Shown in pieces: positions 1 through 5,298 of a stretch of DNA of 12,646 nucleotides; position 1 is the first letter of the stretch, and each line of letters starts with the position of its first letter. The notes below the pieces were generated by a model that was given only the letters and a program-made list of their open reading frames with translations, had not been told where the DNA came from and made no database searches. Location: assembly GCA_029932835.1 (NCBI GenBank), contig JAOZPI010000022.1, positions 1-12,646 of the forward strand, in the 5' to 3' direction. The position numbers were made by a program, and so were the translations under genes. Source of the stretch: an archaeon. Its GTDB lineage: Archaea; Altiarchaeota; Altiarchaeia; JAFGQM01.

Positions 1-3
1 ACA

Positions 4-40
4 TTTTTAAATAACCCCACATAAAATAACCACCGGGTGG
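4..40 (+). promoter_or_regulatory. Likely promoter and ribosome binding site of the protease operon
   Basis: An AT-rich TATA-like box (TTTTTAAATA, 4-13) is followed about 25 bases later by GGGTGGAAG (35-43). Its GGTGG lies 10 bases before the ATG at 51 and resembles the archaeal Shine-Dalgarno GGAGGTGA. The spacing fits transcription starting near 33-38 and a very short leader. A weak point is that the box touches the window edge, so any upstream BRE element cannot be judged. Confidence 0.4.
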
Positions 41-50
41 AAGAACTAAA

Positions 51-593
51 ATGTTTTTATCCAAAAGTGGATTAGTTGTAAAGTTAATAATCCTCTTGTT
101 ACTCCTATCAGTTGTGCTTGGCATCGTGGGCATACTCCTCCTCCACGGAGAACTCCCCTTTGGGAAGATCACCTCCTCACCCTCGTCATCTTCTCAACAA
201 ACCCCTGAAAACGTTTCTTCCTCCCTTATAAATGTAGGGACCCCAAATTCAGATGTTGGGGTTGAGGAGGATGAGGCGGTGGATATACTAACAAATCAAT
301 CCCTCTTTTCTAAGGGGGCAGTGGCGTATGTCCTTTGCAGGCCGCTAACAAGTGGAGATCGTATCTCTGCCATGGGGGGTGACAAGTATTCAGTGGTAGG
401 TCCTGTGTGGTTTGTTTATATAGACGAAGAGCCCTATTCCTTCTTTGAACACGATGTTAAATATGCCTTTGTTGATGCTTCAACAGGAGAGGTGATCTCG
501 TATGACGAATCATGGCCTCCGACCATAAATGGAAAATCCATATCCGAAGCTGCCGAGAGTTGCGGGGGCGTCACTGAGATTTACGCTTCATAA
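51..593 (+). CDS. Membrane-anchored protein of unknown function, upstream of the caspase-like protease
   Basis: This 180-residue protein is not recognised as a named family. Residues 8-31 form one long leucine/isoleucine/valine segment after a short positive start (K5, K11), which suggests a signal anchor or uncleaved signal peptide with the rest outside the cell. Residues 40-62 are a Ser/Pro/Gln/Asn-rich linker carrying sequons (NVS, and NQS further on). A compact C-terminal domain (about 75-180) contains PVWFVYIDEEPYSFFEHDV, then a FVDASTGEVISYDESWPP stretch that resembles the PepSY-like pattern in which a strand ends in D-x-x-T-G-E-V. Two cysteines (near 96 and 169) could pair outside the cell. 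The gene lies 32 bp before the protease on the same strand and both products are exported, so a partner, chaperone or inhibitor role is possible but inferred only. The start is supported by GGTGG 10 bases upstream. Confidence 0.75.
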   Translation: MFLSKSGLVVKLIILLLLLSVVLGIVGILLLHGELPFGKITSSPSSSSQQTPENVSSSLINVGTPNSDVGVEEDEAVDILTNQSLFSKGAVAYVLCRPLTSGDRISAMGGDKYSVVGPVWFVYIDEEPYSFFEHDVKYAFVDASTGEVISYDESWPPTINGKSISEAAESCGGVTEIYAS

Positions 594-625
594 ATTAATC
601 CGAAGATCAAGGAAATGACCGAAAA

Positions 626-3127
626 ATGAAACTCCCACTTGCTTCAGTGGTGGTATTGGTATTATTCTTCTCCTCTCTAGCCTTGGGGGGTGTCCCAAGG
701 GGTGACTATGGAGATGCTCCTGATGGAACAGATGCGTATCCAGGGGTTCCTGCTAAATTCCCCACCTTGTACACTAGCTCTTCTGGATTGGTTGGGATCC
801 ACATCCTCCATCCAGGAGAAGAGACGATAGGGCTGAGTGTAAGCGCGGAACTGAACGCCAATGACCCAAGCGATCCAGATGGGGTACCAAACTTGGTAGA
901 CAATGATCTAGACGATCCAATCTATACCCAAATTCTGGCTACTAGCATTCCTGCGAAAGCTAGGCTCTCCTTCAAGGTGAGGGTTGACAAAAACGCTCCT
1001 GATGTTCCTCGTTATATCAATGTTCTCGTAGATTTTGACAAAAACGGCAGCTGGGGTGGAAATTCCAGTGGTGTGGAGTGGGTTGTGAAGAACCAAAAGG
1101 TCCACGTCCCCGTTGGTTCTGTAAAGTTAGTTCATACAAAATGGTTTAATTGGGGGAATGGAATGGTAATCCCTACTCCCGTATGGGTGAGAGTTTTACT
1201 GAGCAGAGATCCCATATCCACGGATGAGTGGAAAGGAGAGGGAGAATTTGACTATGGGGAGGTACAAGACTTCATAGTTGATTTAAAGGTAGGAAATAAG
1301 AGAAAAACAAATCCAAAGCCCTCCAGAAATCTAACAAAAAAACCGGTTTGTGGAAACAATAAGAGGGAGGGAAAAGAAGAGTGTGATGGGAATGATGATA
1401 AAAAATGCCCCGGAAAATGCCAAAAAAATTGCGTTTGTAAAAAATCAAAGGGACCAGGGCAAGCTCCTCCTGGGAACCCTGGACCGAAGTTTGGCCCTTG
1501 CGAGGTTCCCATAAACTACTACGCCCTGATTATTAATGCGGGAGATAATGAAAGGCGGCTAGCTGGGATGGAGGCAGCGGACGATATCTGGAATACCCTA
1601 GCTGCTCAGGGATATGCCAACATAGTCTATTTGGGTCCCTATTGGGATCCACTCGCGGACGGTCCAAGTACAATTAGTGGAATACACTCTGCAATAGAGG
1701 AGATAAAGAAAAAAATAAAGTGTGTCGACAGGCTCTTTGTGTATGTGGTTGGCCATGGTCTTAAAAAGAATGGCCATCTGTATGGGAGAAAATGGCCAAG
1801 CGGGGGTATAGTGCTCCAAGGAAGAAAAGGACAGGGAGAGATCCTAACTCCAGAAAAATTAGACGAGCTTCTCTCCCTAATTTCCCCATGCAAGGACCAG
1901 AATTGTGAGACAAAGGGAGTCACCTGTCATATGAGCATTGTCATAGACTCCTGTCATTCAGGCAACTTTGACATATTAGAAAGGGAGGGAAGAAATGTAG
2001 CATTATCTTGTGCATCTTCTGAGACTGCTGCTTTTGGAAAGGATGAAAAAGGACAGTGGCATGGAGGGGATTATACAAATGGCTTTGTAAAGGATATGTG
2101 GAGTCCAAAAACTGCCGACGTCAACAAGGATGGAATTGTTTCGGCAAAAGAGGCCCATGATTCCGCAAAAAGCAAGCTTTCAATTGCAGCGTCCTCTGGA
2201 AAGGCACAGACCCCAAGCTTTTATGGGGGCGAATGCAAGTGCTCGCTAATCTGTGGAGCAAAGTGCGGCAATGGAAAGGTAGAGAAGGGCGAAGAATGCG
2301 ATTATAACGCTACCCCTACGGGATGTGAATCCCCGGAGATATGTAACGAGGAGTGTGTCTGTGTAGCGACACAAAACCCTCCGACAGAAAACACTACTGA
2401 GTGCCCAGAGGGAGAATACAAAAAAGACGAGTGTGAGCAAAGGAGAGAACCCTACGACAGATGTGTTATTGATGAGAAAACAAACTGCTGGTACTGTGAG
2501 GAGCCGAGAACTTGTGAGGACCTGGGAATGTTCTCTACAAAATCAGGATGTGACTCTGATTGCGTCCCTCCAGATTATTGCAAGTACTCAGAGGATTATA
2601 AGTGTTGGTATTGTGTAGATGTGACCTGTGGGGATGGTCTCTATGAGTCCTCTGATTGCAATGGAGAGTGCTCAGGCCAATGTGAGTTGTATCAAGGAGG
2701 TCCCTGTTATTGGTGTGTCTGTCCAGATCTGTATGTCAAATCCATACACGCTCATGTATCCAAGAGTGCTTCTACTCACTGTCAGAATGAAGTCTGCACG
2801 ACCGAGTGTACTCTAGACGCAACAGTGGATTTCAAGATAAAGAACTCTGGAACAGGATCTGCTTCCGATTCTACAGCATTTGTGGAGGCGCTTCCCGGAG
2901 TGGGTGAAAAAACAGAAAGCGTAGGGGCATTGGATCCAGGTGCAGAGACAAGCACGATTACATCTACTTTCCACAAATCAGCTGTAGTCTCCGGGAGTGG
3001 CACAGCTGCATGTTCTGAATTAGAATGGTGGAGTGACACCTACACAGCGAGAGTTACTGCAGACTCAGAGGGCGCTGTAGAGGAGTGTGATGAAGGCAAC
3101 AATGTGAATTCTGCCACAACCCAATAA
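626..3127 (+). CDS. Secreted multidomain caspase/legumain-like (clan CD) cysteine protease
   Basis: The 833-residue protein is probably exported. A signal peptide (1-20, hydrophobic core then SLALGG) precedes a GEVED-like region (about 26-222) that opens with DYGDAPDG and ends in GEFDYGEVQDFIVDL. A first CGN...GKEECD cysteine module follows (242-271). The catalytic domain (about 296-536) has the clan CD dyad: His377 in YVVGHG and Cys443 in VIDSCHSGNF. After these comes a full EF-hand-type loop, D498-x-N500-x-D502-G-x-x-S-x-x-E509, as seen in the C-terminal part of several bacterial caspase homologues. Next are a second CGNG...GEECD module (547-579), three short repeats ending in CWYC, CWYC and CYWC (592-699), and a CARDB-like adhesion domain (about 699-830, ending in ECDEGNN). 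No C-terminal anchor is seen. Family assignment between C13 and C14 is uncertain; substrate and role are unknown. No strong Shine-Dalgarno is visible (AAGGAAATGA lies 9 bases before the start). Confidence 0.85.
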   Translation: MKLPLASVVVLVLFFSSLALGGVPRGDYGDAPDGTDAYPGVPAKFPTLYTSSSGLVGIHILHPGEETIGLSVSAELNANDPSDPDGVPNLVDNDLDDPIYTQILATSIPAKARLSFKVRVDKNAPDVPRYINVLVDFDKNGSWGGNSSGVEWVVKNQKVHVPVGSVKLVHTKWFNWGNGMVIPTPVWVRVLLSRDPISTDEWKGEGEFDYGEVQDFIVDLKVGNKRKTNPKPSRNLTKKPVCGNNKREGKEECDGNDDKKCPGKCQKNCVCKKSKGPGQAPPGNPGPKFGPCEVPINYYALIINAGDNERRLAGMEAADDIWNTLAAQGYANIVYLGPYWDPLADGPSTISGIHSAIEEIKKKIKCVDRLFVYVVGHGLKKNGHLYGRKWPSGGIVLQGRKGQGEILTPEKLDELLSLISPCKDQNCETKGVTCHMSIVIDSCHSGNFDILEREGRNVALSCASSETAAFGKDEKGQWHGGDYTNGFVKDMWSPKTADVNKDGIVSAKEAHDSAKSKLSIAASSGKAQTPSFYGGECKCSLICGAKCGNGKVEKGEECDYNATPTGCESPEICNEECVCVATQNPPTENTTECPEGEYKKDECEQRREPYDRCVIDEKTNCWYCEEPRTCEDLGMFSTKSGCDSDCVPPDYCKYSEDYKCWYCVDVTCGDGLYESSDCNGECSGQCELYQGGPCYWCVCPDLYVKSIHAHVSKSASTHCQNEVCTTECTLDATVDFKIKNSGTGSASDSTAFVEALPGVGEKTESVGALDPGAETSTITSTFHKSAVVSGSGTAACSELEWWSDTYTARVTADSEGAVEECDEGNNVNSATTQ
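1349..1438 (+). repeat. Cysteine module 1 of the protease (CGN...GKEECD...CVC)
   Basis: Residues 242-271 have Cys at 242, 253, 261, 265, 269 and 271 in a CGN-x5-GKEECD-...-CVC arrangement. This matches the pattern of short extracellular cysteine-rich repeats described in myxobacterial and some archaeal secreted proteins. A second copy lies after the catalytic domain (2264-2362), so the two modules bracket the protease core. Confidence 0.6.
2264..2362 (+). repeat. Cysteine module 2 of the protease (CGNG...GEECD...CVC)
   Basis: Residues 547-579 repeat the layout of module 1: CGNGKVEKGEECD, then further cysteines ending in CVC. It is closer to the canonical CGNG-x-x-E-x-GEECD form than module 1, which reads CGNN. 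Such modules are presumably disulphide-bonded outside the cell. Confidence 0.6.
2399..2722 (+). repeat. Three degenerate cysteine-rich repeats ending in C-(W/Y)-(Y/W)-C
   Basis: Residues 592-624, 630-663 and 668-699 each begin with a cysteine, carry several spaced cysteines, and close with TNCWYCEE, YKCWYCVD and GPCYWCVC respectively. Spacing between the closing motifs is about 33-39 residues. I do not recognise a named domain. The repeats link the protease part to the CARDB-like C-terminus and are probably a disulphide-stiffened stalk. Confidence 0.55.
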
Positions 3128-3160
3128 ATTAAACAGTGCTCACTGCTCACTAAATAGCCA

Positions 3161-3184
3161 CTTTTTTATCCTTCTTTAAGAAGG
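3161..3184 (+). promoter_or_regulatory. Likely promoter and palindromic site before the DUF763 gene
   Basis: A T-rich TATA-like box (CTTTTTTAT, 3161-3169) is centred about 27 bases before the ATG at 3192, which would give a leaderless or near-leaderless transcript. Directly after it is a perfect inverted repeat, CCTTCTT-T-AAGAAGG (3170-3184), with 7-base arms. It lies between TATA box and start codon, where a bound repressor would block transcription. Its right arm (AAGAAGGA) also resembles a Shine-Dalgarno about 6 bases before the ATG, so it may have more than one role. The T6 run could also serve as a terminator for the preceding protease gene. Confidence 0.4.
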
Positions 3185-3191
3185 AATAACC

Positions 3192-4331
3192 ATGCAAAGA
3201 AGTGGAATAGCAGAGCTACCGCTACATTATGGAAACTGTCCAAGGTGGTTGTTTACGCGCATGGTAAGGCTCTCCAGAGCAATAGTAGAGATCCTTGTGA
3301 GCGAGTACTCAGAGCGCGTGTTTCTCAAGAGACTTAGCGATCCCTATTGGTTTCAAGCATTTTCTTGTGCAATTGGGTTTGACTGGCATAGCTCTGGCGT
3401 ATCAACAACCCTTACAGGAGCTCTAAAAGCAGCCAACCTTTATGATCTGGGGATAGGGGTCTGCGGTGGGAAGGGAAGGGCATCTCGGAAAACTCCACAG
3501 GAACTAGAGGCCCTTGCGGACATCCTTTCCCTCTCTATAAAAGCTACCAACTCTCTAAAGAAAGCCAGCTATATGACTGCGAAGGTAGACACTGCAGCAC
3601 TTCAAGACGGATTTGATCTCTATCACCACGTTATCTTTTTCACAGAAAGGGGAGAATGGGCAGTAGTGCAGCAGGGCTTAAACACTGATATGAAATATGC
3701 CCGTAGGTATCACTGGCTGGGGGGGAGTATGGAGAGTTTCGTAGAAGAGCCGCACAGTGCGATATGCTCTGACCTGACTGGCCAGGCACTCAACCTTGTT
3801 GCAAGGGAAAGCAGGGGTGCTCAAAGGGCTATTGTGGATCTTGCTGTTGAGAATCCAACATGGACGTTGAGGCAGCTCCATAAAATACGCGGACAGACCA
3901 CTCTCGGGGATTTTACTCCAAGTGCCGCATCTAGTGTTAGTACATTTCTTGCCCCTAGAAGGCATAACATAATCCCCCAGGAGGACATAAACCCAAAAAA
4001 GCTGCATCAGATACTCCTACAGACTTATGAATCTCAAGTTGAGGATTTTGAATCCCTCTTAGGAGTGCGTGGACTTGGACCTGCGACTATTCGGAGCCTT
4101 GCCCTTCTCTCAGAACTTTTATATGGGGAGGAACCTAGCTGGAGAGACCCGTGCAGGTACAGCTTTTGTGTTGGTGGGAAAGATGGGGTTCCCTACACCC
4201 CAAACCTCCAGCATTATGATCAGGTAATAGAGACTATGCAGGATCTAGTCCGAGAGTCAAAACTAGGGAAACGAGAAAAGCTAGCTGCTATACAGAGGCT
4301 CTCTTCCAGCAATTTGGCTAACCAAACATAG
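3192..4331 (+). CDS. DUF763 family protein with helix-hairpin-helix
   Basis: The 379-residue product has the features I associate with DUF763, a family of unknown function known from archaea and some thermophilic bacteria. Near the start is a GIAELPLHYG...PRWLFTRMVRLS stretch, and near the end is FCVGGKDGVPY followed by HYDQVIETMQDLV. A helix-hairpin-helix is visible at about 285-311, with the turn GVRGLGPATIRSL; this motif usually contacts the DNA or RNA backbone. Length fits the family. The start is immediately downstream of a TATA-like box and a palindrome. The 3' end overlaps the convergent zinc-ribbon gene by 14 bp. A nucleic-acid role is reasonable from the HhH, but no enzymatic activity can be read from the sequence. 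Confidence 0.85.
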   Translation: MQRSGIAELPLHYGNCPRWLFTRMVRLSRAIVEILVSEYSERVFLKRLSDPYWFQAFSCAIGFDWHSSGVSTTLTGALKAANLYDLGIGVCGGKGRASRKTPQELEALADILSLSIKATNSLKKASYMTAKVDTAALQDGFDLYHHVIFFTERGEWAVVQQGLNTDMKYARRYHWLGGSMESFVEEPHSAICSDLTGQALNLVARESRGAQRAIVDLAVENPTWTLRQLHKIRGQTTLGDFTPSAASSVSTFLAPRRHNIIPQEDINPKKLHQILLQTYESQVEDFESLLGVRGLGPATIRSLALLSELLYGEEPSWRDPCRYSFCVGGKDGVPYTPNLQHYDQVIETMQDLVRESKLGKREKLAAIQRLSSSNLANQT

Positions 4332-4620
4332 CTGCCATGCCGCTGGGCACATCATTGTTGCTCTCCGAATTCCATGCATTCTGGGGCTCCCACGTATTCT
4401 GCTCTTCCATTCTCTTTTTTAAACAACGAAGGCACACTAGTCTTCTCTCTCCCTCCTCTACCACATGTATCAACATCCCTTCTGTGCTTCCGCACAGATA
4501 ACACGCTTCGATGTGCCCCTCTATCTCTTCCGCTCTGTCTGCTTCTTCTATCTCTTCTTTATACTCTTTTGGTATAAGATACTCTAGATCCAGCAACCTT
4601 TCCTCCCTCCTTAGTATCAT
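4318..4620 (-). CDS. Small four-cysteine zinc-ribbon protein, function unknown
   Basis: The product is 100 residues. Residues 40-66 carry C-x2-C (C40, C43, in CYLCGS) and C-x2-C (C63, C66, in CLRC) separated by 19 residues, a zinc ribbon or treble-clef arrangement. The first 38 residues are strongly charged and probably helical, rich in Glu, Arg and Lys. The tail after residue 72 is Asn/Ser-rich and likely disordered. The gene lies 42 bp downstream of the membrane protein gene on the same strand, in the same reading frame after its TAA stop, and could be co-transcribed. An AT-rich AAATATAATC (about 4633-4643) might instead be its own promoter. It overlaps the DUF763 gene tail to tail. It could be a regulator or an RNA-binding protein; nothing decides this. 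Confidence 0.7.
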   Translation of the reverse strand: MILRREERLLDLEYLIPKEYKEEIEEADRAEEIEGHIEACYLCGSTEGMLIHVVEEGERRLVCLRCLKKRMEEQNTWEPQNAWNSESNNDVPSGMAAMFG

Positions 4621-4662
4621 CTTGGGTTGGTTGATTATATTTGAACCTTCATCAATAAAATC

Positions 4663-5118
4663 TTATCCTCCTCCCCACAGCATCCACAACAGCCTTATCA
4701 GTGCCAAAACAACCAGTATTATCCCTATTGTCTTCCCAAATCCAGACAGGACCAAAAGGAGGATTCCTATAACTAGTATCAAAAATGGGCTAGCATCTGA
4801 GAGAAATTTCGTTACTTCATCAATCGGCTCAACACCCGTTTTTGTCATGTTCCCCAGTGCCTTTCCAACATCCGAGAGATTCACAGATATATCAAACAAA
4901 CCCCCCTTGGATTCGTTTGTTGTATTGGGTATGGGGTTGTTGCTCCCGTTTGCCCCCTCCTCTGTTTGATTGTAGGTTATTATGCTTCCTGTGCTTTCGT
5001 TCCCTTGGCTACTCTCGTTATCCTGCGTGTGGTTGTATGTTATTATATCCCCAAGAGCGGTGCTCAAAAGTATCACCACCATTACAGCACCTAGGACTCT
5101 CACATCCACGTATTTCAT
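4663..5118 (-). CDS. Sequon-rich exported membrane protein, function unknown
   Basis: The 151-residue protein has a signal peptide (1-23, ending in STALG before D24). An extracellular-type stretch (24-105) follows that is rich in Asn, Ser and Thr. Two hydrophobic segments (about 111-127 and 130-147) form a probable C-terminal hairpin anchor ending in WMLWGGG. The exposed part carries nine N-x-S/T sequons, including NHT, NQT, NTT, NLS and NMT, which suggests dense N-glycosylation. The heptad IITYN(H/Q)T occurs twice, 21 residues apart. I know no family for it. No clear Shine-Dalgarno precedes the start. It may be a surface-layer-associated or cell-surface protein. Confidence 0.7.
   Translation of the reverse strand: MKYVDVRVLGAVMVVILLSTALGDIITYNHTQDNESSQGNESTGSIITYNQTEEGANGSNNPIPNTTNESKGGLFDISVNLSDVGKALGNMTKTGVEPIDEVTKFLSDASPFLILVIGILLLVLSGFGKTIGIILVVLALIRLLWMLWGGG
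4963..5046 (-). repeat. Internal 63-base duplication signature (IITYNxT twice)
   Basis: Codons for IITYNHT (5026-5046) and IITYNQT (4963-4983) are spaced 63 bases, or 21 codons. The DNA of the two copies is also alike (TTGTAGGTTATTAT against TTGTATGTTATTAT on the plus strand). This points to a small in-frame duplication or a two-unit sequon repeat within the membrane protein gene. Confidence 0.5.
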
Positions 5119-5133
5119 AATTTAATTAGCTAC

Positions 5134-5182
5134 TTAAAGAACAAAAACCTTAAGAAGGGAGAACAAAAGCCTTAGGGCCCTA
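5134..5182. promoter_or_regulatory. Divergent control region with a 22-bp-spaced direct repeat and a palindrome
   Basis: This lies between the membrane protein gene (start 5118, minus) and pheT (start 5299, plus). GAACAAAAACCTTA (5139-5152) recurs as GAACAAAAGCCTTA (5161-5174) with one mismatch and a 22-base period, about two helical turns, as expected for a dimeric regulator on one DNA face. The perfect 10-base palindrome TAGGGCCCTA (5173-5182) abuts the second copy. CCTTAAGAAGG (5148-5158) overlaps the first. A second small inverted repeat, TACCA-T-TGGTA, is at 5210-5220. On the minus strand TTCTTAAGG near 5149-5157 could be a TATA-like element for the membrane protein gene. No regulator can be named. 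Confidence 0.35.
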
Positions 5183-5251
5183 TCCTCCTTGTTGATATCT
5201 CCAAAGCCCTACCATTGGTACTTCCATTTTGGCTTTTAAGCTTCTTTAACA

Positions 5252-5262
5252 AAAAATATATT
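5252..5262 (+). promoter_or_regulatory. Probable TATA box of pheT
   Basis: AAAAATATATT is centred about 42 bases before the ATG at 5299, placing transcription start near 5283-5287 and leaving a leader of about 12-16 bases. No Shine-Dalgarno is visible in that leader (it reads TTTCCAAAACCATAACA). This box argues for the ATG at 5299, because the upstream TTG at 5215 would lie before the predicted transcript start. Confidence 0.45.
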
Positions 5263-5298
5263 CCACTTGCAAAATCACTTATTTCCAAAACCATAACA

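Noticed and set aside
615..629. Four-codon mini-ORF (ATG at 615, TGA at 627) overlapping the protease start
   Set aside because: It is too short to support, has no ribosome site, and such ATG...TGA combinations are frequent by chance.
3134..3150. CAGTG-CT-CACTG hairpin and TGCTCAC tandem copy after the protease gene
   Set aside because: The loop would be only two bases and no T-run follows directly. The downstream T6 belongs to the next promoter, so no terminator or repeat family is claimed.
3172..3179. Shared TTCTTTAA octamer upstream of several genes (also 5242-5249, and 5134-5141 on the minus strand)
   Set aside because: It also occurs inside a coding region (8683-8690), and its distance to the start codon varies, so it is probably chance in AT-rich DNA.
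4621..4665. Read-through fusion of the membrane protein and the zinc-ribbon protein
   Set aside because: The two are in the same frame with only TAA and 14 codons between them, but same-frame placement has a one-in-three chance and the intervening codons look non-coding. No recoding signal was seen.
4842..5120. Open frames on the plus strand opposite the sequon-rich membrane protein
   Set aside because: The minus-strand frame has a signal peptide, sequons and a membrane hairpin; the plus-strand frames lack domain logic and overlap it completely.
5215..5298. N-terminal extension of pheT from a TTG at 5215
   Set aside because: The 28 extra residues are hydrophobic and unlike the family start, a TATA-like box lies inside this stretch, and the ATG at 5299 begins exactly with the conserved PheT opening.
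5119..5298. Small RNA, tRNA or C/D-box RNA in the pheT upstream gap
   Set aside because: No cloverleaf, no paired box C and D motifs and no strong long-stem fold were seen; the region is better explained by promoter elements.
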